A DNA stretch of 64,000 bases from Hordeum vulgare subsp. vulgare (GCF_904849725.1 NC_058524.1:355877823-355941822); one strand, 5' to 3'; positions 11,231 through 21,861 are shown, numbered from the stretch's first letter. Numbers and translations: made by a program. Notes: generated by a model not told the origin, from the letters alone.

Positions 11231-11933
11231 TCCCCCAAAATCCAACCATTAAAACATTATGACCCAACTCGGTGACACTGAAATGAATCTCGGTGGTACC
11301 GGGTTGCACTAAATGTGGCAACTTTTGAATTCTCGGTGAGACCGATATAGGACTCTTGGTTGTACCGATACAATGACCTAGGATGGTTTCCAAACTCGGT
11401 GAGACCGACTTCAAACTCGAACATTTTGTAACTTGAATTTACCTCAACACAATGTTGGTCACCCAATCTCAATGGTACCGATGGAAATGTTCGTTGTACC
11501 AAGATGGTGGGTTTGGCATAGGATCGGGCTAAGTGTAAAATCTTTGTGGCCTAGTAGGAAATGTTGGTGACATCAAATTTGCATATGTGGATTGGGACAT
11601 ATATATTTTGTGGGATAATGGTTGAGTATTTTTGGTGTCTATCTCTATGCACTTGAGCAACCAATTCATAAAATACCTCATCCCCTTTCAATAGTATTGG
11701 CTTTCCTATGGACTCAAAGTGGTTTCTCACAAATATAAAATGTAGAGACTTCTTTCTTGAAGCTTGAGTCAATCCTATTCCGTCCTTGCATCAAAGGGGT
11801 TTCTCCTCACAATCATATAGCCAAAGCTCTGTGTGGACTATACCTGAAATATACTAGGTAAAAGTCTTAGTCCAAAAGAAAATGTACGTTGTCATGAATT
11901 ATAAAAACCACCAAGGGAGCATATGTGCTTTCA
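10312..11933 (-). repeat. Shared LTR (3' LTR of C2 and 5' LTR of C1)
   Basis: On the minus strand it starts TGAAAGCACATATGCTCCC at 11933 and ends in CA at 10312-10313; length 1622 bp. The U3 half (11250-11500) is rich in imperfect palindromes of the form TCGGTGAGACCGA or TCGGTGGTACCG, as in Sirevirus LTRs. Compared with the split outer LTR of C2 it carries an extra TA-rich microsatellite. Confidence 0.8.
11116..11228. repeat. TA/TACA microsatellite inside the shared LTR
   Basis: About 112 bp of (TA)n with embedded (TACA)n. It follows GGTGGAGGG; in the other LTR of this family (about 37230-37250) the same flanks are joined without it, so it expanded in this copy. Open frames of repeated Ile-Tyr through it are artefacts. 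Confidence 0.95.
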
Positions 11934-11946
11934 ATCTCTCACTTTC
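11920..11946 (-). other. Polypurine tract/LTR junction of Copia unit C2
   Basis: On the minus strand AGAAAGTGAGAGAT (11947-11934) abuts TGAAAG, the LTR start. This placement is that of a plus-strand primer at a 3' LTR, and it shows that the LTR at 10312-11933 closes unit C2. Confidence 0.6.
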
Positions 11947-13648
11947 TGGTAATTAATGACAACATACAATCAAAGCTTCAATTAAAGATAGTCATTAGAA
12001 TATGACAACTTTGAAAGATATATGACTAGTACATGCTCCCCCTAAATGTGTGCAATCCCTTTTAAAGGATAGTTGCTTTGGTGTGCATCGGCACACACAT
12101 AGTACAAGGACAAGACAAGTCATATAAATCTTGGTTATATGCATCCGACATATGTGAATGAAGAACTTCCATGTTCATGACTCATTCTTGCAAACAATAT
12201 GTGCAAGAGACAAGAGATCATCATGAACAAGGATATGATGCATATACTTAGCTTGAGGTTCTTGAGCATCTTAGCAGTAGGAGTACACTTGGGAAAACAA
12301 ATGTTAGATAACACAAGAGTACTCTATTGTAAAGATGCAAAGAGCTTAAAAAGTATCAAGATACTGAAGACATATTGAAAAAAAGGATTTGATGATAAAT
12401 ATGTCTCCAAGAGAATTTATAACTTTCTCCCATAAGAATGAATATGTAAGAATTACCTCTCCCCCTGAATCATAGCATGTAGATATTGGTAGTAGGTAGG
12501 GTAAGACAAGTTCAATCAGAAGATAGTGAAAAACAAATATATTTGAAACAATTTTAGCTCTATCCCCCTTCATATGTAAGGTTTGATGCATGTCCCGTGA
12601 GGTAGATATTCCCTTAGATATACCTTCCTTTTGTGTAATCTTATTGGTGATATTTCTCCTCCTTTTGTGTAAACATATATCTCCCCCTATTGATATTTCT
12701 CCCCCTTTTGTGTACGCTTATTGGTGATGTTTCTCCTCCTTTATATTGGTTTATTGGAAGCTTTGATATTTCTCCCCCTTTGGTATTAATTTACAAAAAG
12801 GTTAGAGGGTAAGGTCTCATTGAGAGAAAGGGATCCTTGATACGTCTCCCTTTGATAAGGGTTCCTTGAAATTTCTCTCCCTTAGATAGTAGGAAAGTGT
12901 TCATTGAGTTTTCTCCCACTTTAATATGAGTAAGAGTTCCTTGAACTATCTCACCTATGTTAGGAATCCTCGATGATTCTCCTTCTTATATTGTATGAGA
13001 TTACCGAGGTTCCCCCCCCCTCGAAAATAGTGCTAAAACTGATTTTGTTTCCGAAAATGTTCAATAGAATTTTAGAAGGAAATGAAACTTGGGATCATTG
13101 ATAATATTTCTCCCCCTAAGGGAAAAGTCCAGAAAATATCTGAAAATCAAAGGAAGTGATAATTTTCGGAGTCACCGAGGCAAAATGGTTCGGTAGAACT
13201 GAGAATGATTAACATGCCTTTCGGAGAAATCGGTTGGACTGAGTTTCCGAGATTGGTGAGACCGAGTTGCATTGAAAATCAACTCGTTGACAGAAAATAG
13301 ACAGAAAATAATCTAAAGATTGTTATAAGATGCCAATTGTGAAAGAAGCATAAAACAACACCCAATAATAAGTTTTTTTTTGAAATATACATACATATGG
13401 ATGAGAGTTCAATGGTTCCAAGAAAGTATGCAATAACAAATGTGAACCATACAATAATCTCCATCTAGATGTTGGGCAGTGACTAGGTCACCTATATTAG
13501 AGTATTTGACTTGAGGAGTCAAGCAAGAATGTTTGATAATAGGTCATACTCATCGTTAAGAGATCCATTTTGAGATTAAGCTTGTAATGCCTTCATATGA
13601 CTTGAGTTGCATTACCTAGTGACTTGGTGTGAAGCTCTATCAAGGATA
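11934..13648 (-). other. 3' noncoding region of Copia unit C2: repeated purine tracts and palindromes
   Basis: No gene found in 1.7 kb. CTCCCCCT or close variants occur on the plus strand at about 12036, 12458, 12562, 12681, 12699, 12771 and 13110; these are minus-strand AGGGGGAG purine tracts. Between 13150 and 13275 lies a cluster of Sirevirus-type palindromes ('TCGGTAGAACTGAG', 'ATCGGTTGGACTGAG', 'TTGGTGAGACCGAG') of the same kind as in the LTR. Confidence 0.65.
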
Positions 13649-14599
13649 TTAGTACATACCTTCGAATGATGTTGATGACATGTCATGTAGGTGAACTTGT
13701 TGTGGATGCTCAAAGTTGATCATGATCATCTTGAGTTGGGACCTATCCATCTTGTTTTGGTTCACTTTTAATCTAAAATAGTTAGTAATGCAAGGAAGAA
13801 CATAACATATCCAAATGACATGAGTGTATTTCATGATCATATAGTTGTCAAGGATAAAATTTTGTTGTCTTCTTCCTCCATCTCTGAAGTAGGGGTTGTT
13901 GATACTTGGCCATGTCAAGATTGCTTTTGATGTGAGATGATGGCAACCTTGTGAAGTGTGGTTCTTCCAAGTACCTTAAACTTGTTTGTATCCTTGGGCT
14001 ACGAAACGCGCCTTGTTGCGTACAACTTGTGCATCTTCATCTTGCTTGTTCCGAAACACCCATCTTGTACCCATGATGTTTTTCTCACCTTCGGGCTTTT
14101 CAACAAGTGTCGACACTTGATTTCTCTCGATGTTGTGTAGCTTTTCATGCATGGAATTCACCCAATCCGGGTCTTGAAGGGATTCTTCTACCTTTAAAAG
14201 CTCAATGCTAGAGATGAAAGAATAATGCTCACAAAAGTTAGCTAAACGAGATTTAGAGCATGTGATTATTCCGATTTGTATGTCACCGAAGATTTGATTC
14301 AGCGGATGATCTTTGTCCACTCTTGCTAGAACTCGTGATAGCTTCTTCTTGTTGGATGGTGGAGCTTCTTCATCACCAACATCTTGCACGTTGTCATTGA
14401 TGGTGTCAACTCCTTGAGGTGGTGGTGAGGAAGGTTGAGGTGGATCATCACGTTGTACTTCTTCCTTTTCTTCATCATGTCGTGTACCGCTTGTGGATGC
14501 CTCCATGTCGTTTTGTAGTTCGCCTCGACGCAAAGTAGGAGCTTCCACTTGAGTTGATGAAATACTTTCCTTCACCTCCATGGGACGAATCTTGCTCAT
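13649..14599 (-). pseudogene. pol: Integrase-RT linker, RT start and foreign tail of Copia unit C2
   Basis: The frame 13976-14599 holds the acidic linker ('STSGTRHDEEKEEVQRDD', prolines), 'SRLANFCEHYSFISS', 'DPDWVNSMHEKLHNIERNQV', 'NIMGTRWVFRNKQ' and 'RFVAQGYKQV'. RT then stops at the same place as in C1. The following frame 13649-13918 is the same unrelated tail ('WPSINNPYFRDGGRRQQN' onward). RT palm, YVDD and RNase H are missing. The shared junction in two diverged copies shows that the deletion is older than both. Confidence 0.75.
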
Positions 14600-15409
14600 A
14601 GGTAGATCTTGGATGGGTCCAAAGGTTCCTTATCTCCTACATAATTTGGCAATTGTTCGACTTGTGAACCGTTAGATTCATCAAACTTCACATCTATGGT
14701 CTCTTCAATTTTTTAGTGAAGCTGCTCTAGACACGACAAGTGTGAGAATTTGATCTGTAACCAAGTAAGAAACCTTGATGATATTTAGGAGCAAATTTAG
14801 CACGACGATGCTTATCAAGAATGTTCCACTTAGAGACGAACACTCTAAAGCATCCAACTTGGGGATGTTACCTATGAGTAGCTCATATGTTGTTTTATCG
14901 AGAAGCTTGTGCAAGTAGAGTCGGTTTATGGCGTGGAAATCTGTTTCCACGGATTCTGCCCAAAAGTGTCTTGGCGACTTGTATTCATCAAGCATCATTA
15001 TCGCCATCTCTATGAGAGTTATTTTGTTCCTCTCAACAACCCCCTTTTGTTGAGATGTGTATGTCACCGAGAACTCATGGGAGATACCTTCTTCGTCAAG
15101 AAAAGCATCCACATTAGTGTTCTTGAACTCCGTTCTATTGTCGCTCTGAACCTTCTTGATCTTCACTTCAAATTGATTTTGAGCTTTCCTAACGAAGTTA
15201 TTGAAGATCTTTTGGACCTGTCACTTATTTTCCAGAAAGAATACCCACGTAAATCTAGAATAATCATCAACAATAACTAGTCCATACAAATTTCCACAAA
15301 GGCTCTTGTAAGCATTGGGACCAAAAAGGTCCATGTGAAGCTGCTCGAGTGGCCTTCGTGTAGTCATGATATTCTTCATGGGATGACTTCTGCCGACTTG
15401 CTTTCATGC
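14600..15409 (-). pseudogene. pol: Integrase core of Copia unit C2
   Basis: The frame 14705-15166 includes 'QSDNRTEFKNTNVDAF' (second catalytic Asp; Gly of DNGTEF reads Arg), 'YTSQQKGVVERNKIT' with the Glu, and 'YKSPRHFWAESVET'. The first Asp block ('LHMDLFGPNAYKSL') is readable at about 15290-15350. Frame changes at about 14840 and 15220 break it. Confidence 0.7.
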
Positions 15410-15634
15410 TTAACAAGCACTACAAAGTCTATCCTTGTCAAGGATAACATCTCTAACACCAAGAATATGATCACCTTTGATAAGCCTGTCAAGGTTACGC
15501 ATACCTACATGTCCTAACCTTCTATGCCATAGCCGACCTTTAGAAGATTTTGTAATAGGACATGTACGGGCTATGGATTTTTTAGTGAAATTGACAATGT
15601 ATAGATCACATCTATGGATACCAGTAAAGACCAT
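15410..15634 (-). pseudogene. pol: GAG-pre-integrase zinc region of Copia unit C2
   Basis: Contains 'LWHRRLGHVGMRNLDRLI' and ends 'DRLCSAC' followed by a stop, so the His-His-Cys-Cys zinc motif is present but the frame closes there. Confidence 0.7.
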
Positions 15635-16350
15635 GTTATGATTGTTGTTAGAAACACTTGGCAGTCAACTTTCGTAAATAGCACATTGAAACCTAAGTCT
15701 ACTAGTCTAGATACGGAAATAAGATTGTAGCCAAGGGATTCAACAAGCATGACATTTTGAATGGAACTAACATGTGATAAGGCCATCTTACAAAGACCAA
15801 GTACCTTACCCTTGGAGTTCTCTCCAAAGGTTACATACCTTCGCGGTCCAAGGTTTGGTGTGATCTCATGGAACCTATCTTTATCTCCGGTTATGTGATC
15901 AGTGCATCCACTGTCGAGAACCCACTCCTTTCCTCTGGCCATGTAGTCTCTAAGGTTCACCATAACACTAAGGTTCCTCATGGTCCTGTCATACTCGATG
16001 TCAAACTCTTCATCTTCGTCGTAGTAGCCATGCTCAAGATTGTTATCGTGGGACGAAATATCCTCGTCATAAGAAACAAGAATTTCATCAGAATTTTGAT
16101 TATGACAATGTTCATATTTATGCATATGAATGACTTTAACAATGACATTGTTAATAGTAATGACATCTCTTTTAGCATGCATGAGGTCACAAAGCTCAAA
16201 AAGGAATTTATCAAAATTAGGATAAGTTGACTTCATTTTGTTAAAGGCCATGCATTTATGGACAATGATCTCAAGATTTTTGAAGGAATAGTCGGGATAT
16301 ATTTTCTCTAAGTCTTTCCACAAAGTATGAGCACACTCAAAATTCTGCAT
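15571..16350 (-). pseudogene. Gag C-terminal part and protease of Copia unit C2
   Basis: A 259-codon open frame: 'MQNFECAHTLWKDLEKIYPD', an acidic region ('DEDEEFDIEYDRTM'), 'KEWVLDSGCTDHITGD' with an intact Asp-Ser-Gly (plus 15913-15915), then 'VMLVESLGYNLISVSRLVDLG'. Gag and protease are in one frame here. As in C1 there is no zinc knuckle between gag and protease. Confidence 0.75.
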
Positions 16351-16599
16351 TTAATTTAATACATTTCTTGGCATCCCTCTAATGATTGGATTTACAGTTT
16401 AACGATTACCAAGCACATCAAGTTCTTCATCATGAGAAGGATCCAAAGGATCAATGGGAGGCTCATAGGGATATTTAACATATTTGCGCAAATGGAATTT
16501 ATCAAATATATCAAGCATTCCAGTTTTCCATTCTATAAAATATTCCCCATAAAGAATAGGCACTCTACAACTAATATTCTCGAAACTAGGCACATCCAT
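16351..16599 (-). pseudogene. gag: Start of gag in Copia unit C2, two stops
   Basis: Begins 'MDVPSFENISCRVPILYGEYF' (ATG at 16599) and reads to 'LDVLGNR' before a TAA (C1 has AAA there). A second TAA lies just before 'MQNFECAHT', where C1 has CAA. Otherwise it aligns with the C1 gag start without gaps. Confidence 0.7.
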
Positions 16600-16639
16600 C
16601 TTCCTCCAATGGTGTTTAAACCAAGGTTTTGGAGACCTT

Positions 16640-16652
16640 GCTCTGATACTAA
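16640..16652 (-). other. Primer binding site of Copia unit C2
   Basis: Minus strand TTAGTATCAGAGC next to the LTR end at 16656-16657, the same one-base variant as in C1. Confidence 0.75.
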
Positions 16653-16655
16653 TTG

Positions 16656-16716
16656 TGAGATCGATAGAAGAGGTGTCTAGGGGGGATGGGTGGGGGTGAA
16701 TAGACTACTTGCATAA
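16656..16716 (-). repeat. Inner end of the outer LTR of Copia unit C2 (part 1 of 3)
   Basis: Matches 10312-10370 of the shared LTR. Interrupted at 16716 by element E3; the LTR resumes at 28425. Confidence 0.75.
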
Positions 16717-18359
16717 TGAAAGTGCATGCCATGCCCCTAATTGTCTTTTGGTGTTAATGACAACACATACATAGGAAACTAATCCTATTTGTTGAGTGTA
16801 TCTCAGGACGGCAATTACTTTAGTAGATTAAGATTTATGTGCCAAAGGTTGCCTGAAAAGATTGGTGATGTATATTTCGAGAAGACTCGGGATTAAGAAG
16901 AGATGTTGTAGAATAGTCTTTTGAGTTTACTGATATTGAGTATAGGGATCCCGCACTATTAAGAGGGGATCACAGGGTTTGCGATAAACTTGCTCATACC
17001 ACATCTCTACAAATATATCAAACACCACATACTGTCCACTGTCTACAATTCAATATATGTCCAATTACCTCGGACATCCCGCTCCCTCCGGACGTCCGAG
17101 GGCCGGACGTCCGGCTGGCTTCGGTAATCTGGAGCCAAACACGAGTAGTCTGTAAGGCTTATATCTCGGAAATCCGGCTCCCTCCGGACGTCCGAGGGCC
17201 AGACGTCCGGCCAAGCTCCGGAAATCCGGAAGTCAACACCAGTAGAATGTGTGCACTATATCTCGGAAATCCGGCTGCCTCCGGATGCCCGAACGCCGGA
17301 TGTCCGACACACATCGGAAATCCGGAAGCCACCAACAGTAGAACTTGTGCTGTATAACACGGACTTCCGGGCCACTTCGGACGTCCGTATGCTGATGAAT
17401 TCAAATATGTTCAGGCACACCTACAGGGCTCAAACGACCGACCCCTATCGGACGTCCGGCCGCTCATGAATTCAGAAGAGTTCCAGTCATGCCTACAGGT
17501 CTCGGACGACCGACCCCTGTCGGGCGTCCGGACCCTCACGGACGCCCGGACTTCCGACAAGTGTCGGACGTCCGGACCCTGTGTGACTTATTGCACCTCC
17601 AACGGCTGGATTTCACTTCACACTATAAATACTCTTCTCCCACCTCGTGAAAGGGTGTTCAACACAGCTAAGACACATCCAAGAACACCTTTCCTCTCAC
17701 TCACTATTGTCTACACAAAATCCTAGATCCCAAGAGCATTTGTGAGTCCTTTTGAGTGTTGTTCCAATCAAAAGATAGATCGTCTCCCTCTCCTCCTTCC
17801 CACCAAAGTGATTTGTGATTTGAGCAAGATTTGAGCAATCCCCGTGATCTTGTTACTCTTGGAGGTTGGGGACTCCTAGGCGGTAGGAGTCTTCGGAGAG
17901 GAATCAAACCATTGTGATATCCCCCGGAAAGTTTGTGAAGGTTTGGAAGCCACCTCAAGGCTTACCACTAGTGGTTGAGAAACGCCTTCGTGGAATTATC
18001 TCAAAGGGAGAATAGGGTGAGCCTTCGTGGCGTTGGTGTACCTTCGTGGTAACATCCGCCCCTCTAACGGTGACGTAGCTTCCCTCCAAGGAAGTGAACA
18101 TCGGGATACATCCTTGTCTCTTTCGGAGTTTCGGTTATTCCTAACCCTAACTCTCTACTTGTGTTAATCCTTATTACCTACTTGTATTTGCTTATTGTTT
18201 ACCGCTTGCCTTGTTTCACTCCTAATAGCTTACTCTTTGTCATTGCAATTATTAGGCTTACACTTATATTCCGCAATTTAGCCTAAAATTGCCAAGTAAT
18301 TATTAAAATTTGGGTTCGTACCTATTCACCCCCCTCTAGGTCCATCTCGATCCTTTTCA
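16717..18359 (+). repeat. 5' LTR of E3
   Basis: 1643 bp, TG...CA. U3 is packed with CGG...CCG palindromes (17040-17575), TATA box TATAAATA at 17624-17631, then R/U5. No convincing gene; short frames through the repeats reflect the repeated ACGTCC units. Confidence 0.95.
17081..17575. promoter_or_regulatory. CGGACGTCCG palindrome array and TATA box in U3 of the 5' LTR
   Basis: Perfect CGGACGTCCG at 17089, 17104, 17185, 17378, 17449 and 17564, plus one- or two-base variants (for example CCGGAAATCCGG types). The last copy lies about 50 bp before TATAAATA (17624). The core GACGTC is a bZIP-type binding sequence. Sireviruses are known for palindromes in this position. Regulatory role is inferred. 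Confidence 0.75.
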
Positions 18360-18361
18360 AT

Positions 18362-18373
18362 TGGTATCAGAGC
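18362..18373 (+). other. Primer binding site of E3 (initiator tRNA-Met type)
   Basis: TGGTATCAGAGC, two bases after the LTR end at 18359; exact match to the usual Copia primer site. Confidence 0.95.
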
Positions 18374-18413
18374 CTCGTGCTCTATTTGTGTGGCTTAACC
18401 GCCCTAGAGCGAG

Positions 18414-20972
18414 ATGGACGTGAATCCAGCTACGGTAGCTCCAGTGCAGAGGGACGGGACTTCCTCGGAAGTCAAGTCTTTCACCTCTGAGGACCTGGAA
18501 CGGGCCCTTGCCAAGCAAAAAGAGGAGCATGTTGCTTCTCTTGAGACCATGATCCAAACGAGATTAACATCACTAACCACGGGGACAACCACGTCCCCGA
18601 GGGCCTCAGGGCCCCACGTGCACGGTACTCCATTTGGCCAACCTCCTCCAGAGAGGAACCAAACCAGTGTTCCATGGCTTTATGCTAGATCTCAAATTGA
18701 TAAACCTAAGTACAATCCTGGAGGAAAACCTCCCTTGCTTGATGACAATTCCGATTTTTCTTTGTGGAGAGTTGGTATGCAGGATCATCTTAGGTACGCC
18801 AATGATGAGATGCTGGACATCCTCGAACATGGGTACAATCCTGTTGATCCAAGATGCCTCACGCCCAGAGAAACTTATGACAAGTATCTCAATGACACTG
18901 CGATCATGTGCATAAGAAAAGGAATGAATGACAAGCAACGAAGACCTTACATTCACATCACAAGTGCCAAGGAATTGTGGGACAGCATCATAAGGACCAA
19001 GACCGGTACCTCCACTCTTCGGCTTGCTCAATATGAAATTCCCAAGGGACAATTACAAAATTTCTGTATGGAAAAGGGTGAATCTCCCAAGCAGCTACTA
19101 GAACGGCTCATGACTCTCTCCGCAGACATTGAGTCATGTGACTGTGACAAGACGCAAGATGGTTTCAATCTGACCAAGAGATTCCTTGTGGACAAGTTAC
19201 TTCACGCTCTTGCTCCATATCACCATCAAATGGTATGGGACATGAAACAGCATCATGCTTTCAAAGAAATGACTCCGGATGACATCATATCCACTTTCCA
19301 ATTATTTGAAGAGTCAAAGGCAAATGCAACAAAGCACCTAGCCATGCATGGCACTTCAACATCAAAGATCAATCTTGCTTTGAAAGCCAAGCATGAGTAT
19401 GACGAAGAAGAAAGTGAAGAAGAAGAATGTGATGATGACTGTCAAGATGGTGATGATGTTGACTCTAATGAAAGCCCATCGTTTGAGGACATTGCTCTCT
19501 TTGTGAAGAAGTTCAGTGCAGGGAAGTTCAAGGGAGGATTTCCAAAGAAGAAGGTAAGGAAATGCTATAACTGTGAGGAAACCAACCACTTCTCCAACGA
19601 CTGCCCTTATGAGAAGAGAGAAGACAAACCAAGGTTTCCAAAGACCTTTGTAAAGAAGAAGTTACCAAACCCTATGAACTCCAAGTCCAAGAGGACAGAT
19701 GGAAGAGCAATGGTTGCACAAGAAGAATCAGATCCAGAAGATGTTGGTGGAGTTGCCGGAGTACCTCAAGATACACAGAGTACCTTGAGGCTAGTCAACA
19801 AAAGTGGTGATGTTGTTCACTACAACTATATGAAGGACTCCAAGGGCAACGCTCACAAGTGTTTGATGGCAAAGACTACCATGGGAAATGGGGAAGACCA
19901 AAGCTCCCATGATAAGGTTAAGGTAACCCCACGGTTAAACTCTTTCAGTCTAGTTTCTACCCCTTCTGATGAGTATCTTGATGCGGAAGATCATTATGAG
20001 GATGATGATTTAGATCATCCCATGTTTGCTAAAATGAACAAATTCATGTGCTCTCTTAAAGGAAAGAAGATCACTATCTTTCGCATACTTATGGAAATGG
20101 TGAGTAAGCACACCAATACCATCAAGGAACTCGAAACCCTCGTCACTGAGGAGAAGGAGAGAAATGAACTCCTTGAGCAGAAAGTCCTTTATGAGGAAGC
20201 ACAAAATGATGCATTATGTTCAAAAGTAGGTGAAAACCTTGATAAACATGCTAATGATCTTGCCTCCTCGAAAAAGGCTGAAAATGTGTGCAGAGAATTA
20301 CTAAATGATAAAGACCGACTTGTGAACTCTCATGCTTCTCTTTCTAAGGACTGTGAGTGTCTATCCTTGTCTCTCAAAGACAAGGAAGAGAAACTCACTG
20401 TTCTTACAAAGAGCTTTGAGGCACTTAAGGTCACTTATCTTGACATTCTAGCTAAGGCCTACTCCTCAACTATTATCAATGTTGATACCTGCACTACTAA
20501 CCCTAGTAGTGAACTGAAATCTATCCTTGAGGAAAACTGTTCGTTGAGGGCACAGCTAGACAGAGGTCTCATGACATGTGCACAAGGACAAAAGACTCTC
20601 AATGAGATCTTAAGTCGACACAATGGAGGTGTCGCCAAGGAAGGGCTTGGGTTCAACCCAAGCACTGCCAAGAAAAGTGCATCTCCTCTGAAGAGTACCA
20701 CTCCTCTTAAGGAAATATTTGTACCAGAGGGACACACGGAGAAAGGTAAGGTTGTGAGTGGATCGGTCACTAGGGGTCCGTCTACTCACAACAAGACAAC
20801 CGAATTCATGCCACCATCCTATGTACTACGCAAATCAAAGGAAGGAGAAGTCTATGCTAAATTCGTTGGTCCCCGTAATGCATTTCGATTCTATGCTATT
20901 TGGATCCCTAAGACTCTTGTAACTAATGTCAAAGGCCCCATGACAAAATGGGTACCTCAAACCAAGTCTTAA
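18414..20972 (+). CDS. gag: Gag polyprotein of E3, intact, Sirevirus type (852 aa)
   Basis: Structural protein of the virus-like particle. The ATG at 18414 lies 41 bp after the primer binding site and is the first in frame. Residues about 95-300 are a UBN2-like capsid region ('FSLWRVGMQDHLRYANDEM', 'TSAKELWDSI', 'RFLVDKLLHALAPYHHQMVWD'). An acidic stretch follows (330-365), then a zinc knuckle CYNCEETNHFSNDC (19563-19604; C-x2-C-x4-H-x4-C, complete). Residues about 550-740 have long heptad-rich helices ('IKELETLVTEEKERNELLEQ'), probably coiled coil. The C-terminus is 'GEVYAKFVG...AIWIPKTLV...KWVPQTKS'. Length well above ordinary Copia gags is a Sirevirus trait. No stops in 852 codons, in contrast to the pol that follows. 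Confidence 0.93.
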   Translation: MDVNPATVAPVQRDGTSSEVKSFTSEDLERALAKQKEEHVASLETMIQTRLTSLTTGTTTSPRASGPHVHGTPFGQPPPERNQTSVPWLYARSQIDKPKYNPGGKPPLLDDNSDFSLWRVGMQDHLRYANDEMLDILEHGYNPVDPRCLTPRETYDKYLNDTAIMCIRKGMNDKQRRPYIHITSAKELWDSIIRTKTGTSTLRLAQYEIPKGQLQNFCMEKGESPKQLLERLMTLSADIESCDCDKTQDGFNLTKRFLVDKLLHALAPYHHQMVWDMKQHHAFKEMTPDDIISTFQLFEESKANATKHLAMHGTSTSKINLALKAKHEYDEEESEEEECDDDCQDGDDVDSNESPSFEDIALFVKKFSAGKFKGGFPKKKVRKCYNCEETNHFSNDCPYEKREDKPRFPKTFVKKKLPNPMNSKSKRTDGRAMVAQEESDPEDVGGVAGVPQDTQSTLRLVNKSGDVVHYNYMKDSKGNAHKCLMAKTTMGNGEDQSSHDKVKVTPRLNSFSLVSTPSDEYLDAEDHYEDDDLDHPMFAKMNKFMCSLKGKKITIFRILMEMVSKHTNTIKELETLVTEEKERNELLEQKVLYEEAQNDALCSKVGENLDKHANDLASSKKAENVCRELLNDKDRLVNSHASLSKDCECLSLSLKDKEEKLTVLTKSFEALKVTYLDILAKAYSSTIINVDTCTTNPSSELKSILEENCSLRAQLDRGLMTCAQGQKTLNEILSRHNGGVAKEGLGFNPSTAKKSASPLKSTTPLKEIFVPEGHTEKGKVVSGSVTRGPSTHNKTTEFMPPSYVLRKSKEGEVYAKFVGPRNAFRFYAIWIPKTLVTNVKGPMTKWVPQTKS

Positions 20973-21861
20973 TTCTTTACAGGCTGTTTTCTCCGGTGGA
21001 GCAAAATGGGTGATCGACAGTGGATGCACCAATCATATGACCGGAGATAGTAACTTGCTCTATGACTTCATGCAAGCCATTCGACCATACATGAGCATTG
21101 TATTTGGTGGAGGGTCGAAAGGGCAGGTAATTGGGTTGGGCAAGGTGGCAATCACTAATGACATGTCTATTGCAAATGTCATGCTTGTCCAATCTCTTCA
21201 ATATCATTTACTTTCAGTTCGTCAATTGGCTTCCGTCGGTTATGACACACTATTTGGACTAACGGATGTGAAAGTCTTTAAGAGAGACACTCTTGAAGTG
21301 GCTTTTGTTGGAGAGTTGGATGGCAACCTTTACACGGTTGATTTCTCGAAAGAGAGCACTTTCCATACAACTTGTCTAATGGCCAAGGCCGACATGGGAT
21401 GGCTGTGGCATCGCCGGCTCGCCCATGTTGGCATGAAAAACCTTCAAAATCTCTTAAACGGTAATCACATTCTTGGACTAACAAATGTATCTTTTAAGAA
21501 AGATCGTGTGTGTAGTGCATGCATAGCTGGGAAGCAACATCAATCAAGACATCCACCCAAGAACGTTGTATCCACCTCGAGGCCATTAGAGCTCCTTCAT
21601 GTGGATCTATTTGGGCCTCCTTCATGGGCAAGTCTTGGAGGGAAAAAGTATGGCCTAGTCATTGTTGATGATTACTCAAGATATACATGGGTGTTCTTTC
21701 TCAAGTGCAAGGACAAGACGAAGATCACTTTCATTGACTTTGCCAAACAAGCCCAGCGGAAGTTTGACAAGGACATCAAGGCAGTAAGAAGTGATAATGT
21801 CTCTGAGTTCAAGAACTACACCCTAGAAGAATTTCTTAGTGATGAGGGGATTGAACATTAG
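20944..21861 (+). pseudogene. pol: Pol of E3, part 1: protease, pre-integrase, integrase first half, ends at TAG
   Basis: The frame is +1 relative to gag and opens at 20944 after a TGA, giving a 29-nt overlap with the gag end and no ATG before the protease, so expression would need a frameshift from gag. Domains: protease 'WVIDSGCTNHMTGD' (Asp codon 21016-21018), pre-integrase 'WLWHRRLAHVGMKNL...CSACIAGK' (zinc His/Cys all present), integrase 'LLHVDLFGP' (Asp 1), 'YGLVIVDDYSRYTWVFFL', 'AVRSDNVSEF' (Asp 2, G of DNG changed to V). It ends at a TAG (21859-21861) right before 'YSAPYTPQQNG'. Confidence 0.9.

Noticed and set aside
11091..11414. Open frames with long Ile-Tyr runs on both strands
   Set aside because: They are translations of the TA/TACA microsatellite inside an LTR.
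10312..11933. Treating this LTR as belonging to an independent insertion C1 inside C2
   Set aside because: The bases outside its 5' end form a purine tract belonging to unit C2, and no target duplication or second C1 LTR is present.
17050..17590. Regularly spaced CGGACGTCCG palindromes considered as a CRISPR-like or satellite array
   Set aside because: Spacers are unequal and similar to each other, the block lies in a retrotransposon U3 and recurs in both LTRs; the organism is a plant.
18362..18373. tRNA gene candidates near the primer binding sites
   Set aside because: The match covers only the 3' end of tRNA-Met, as expected for a retrotransposon primer site; no cloverleaf arms are present.
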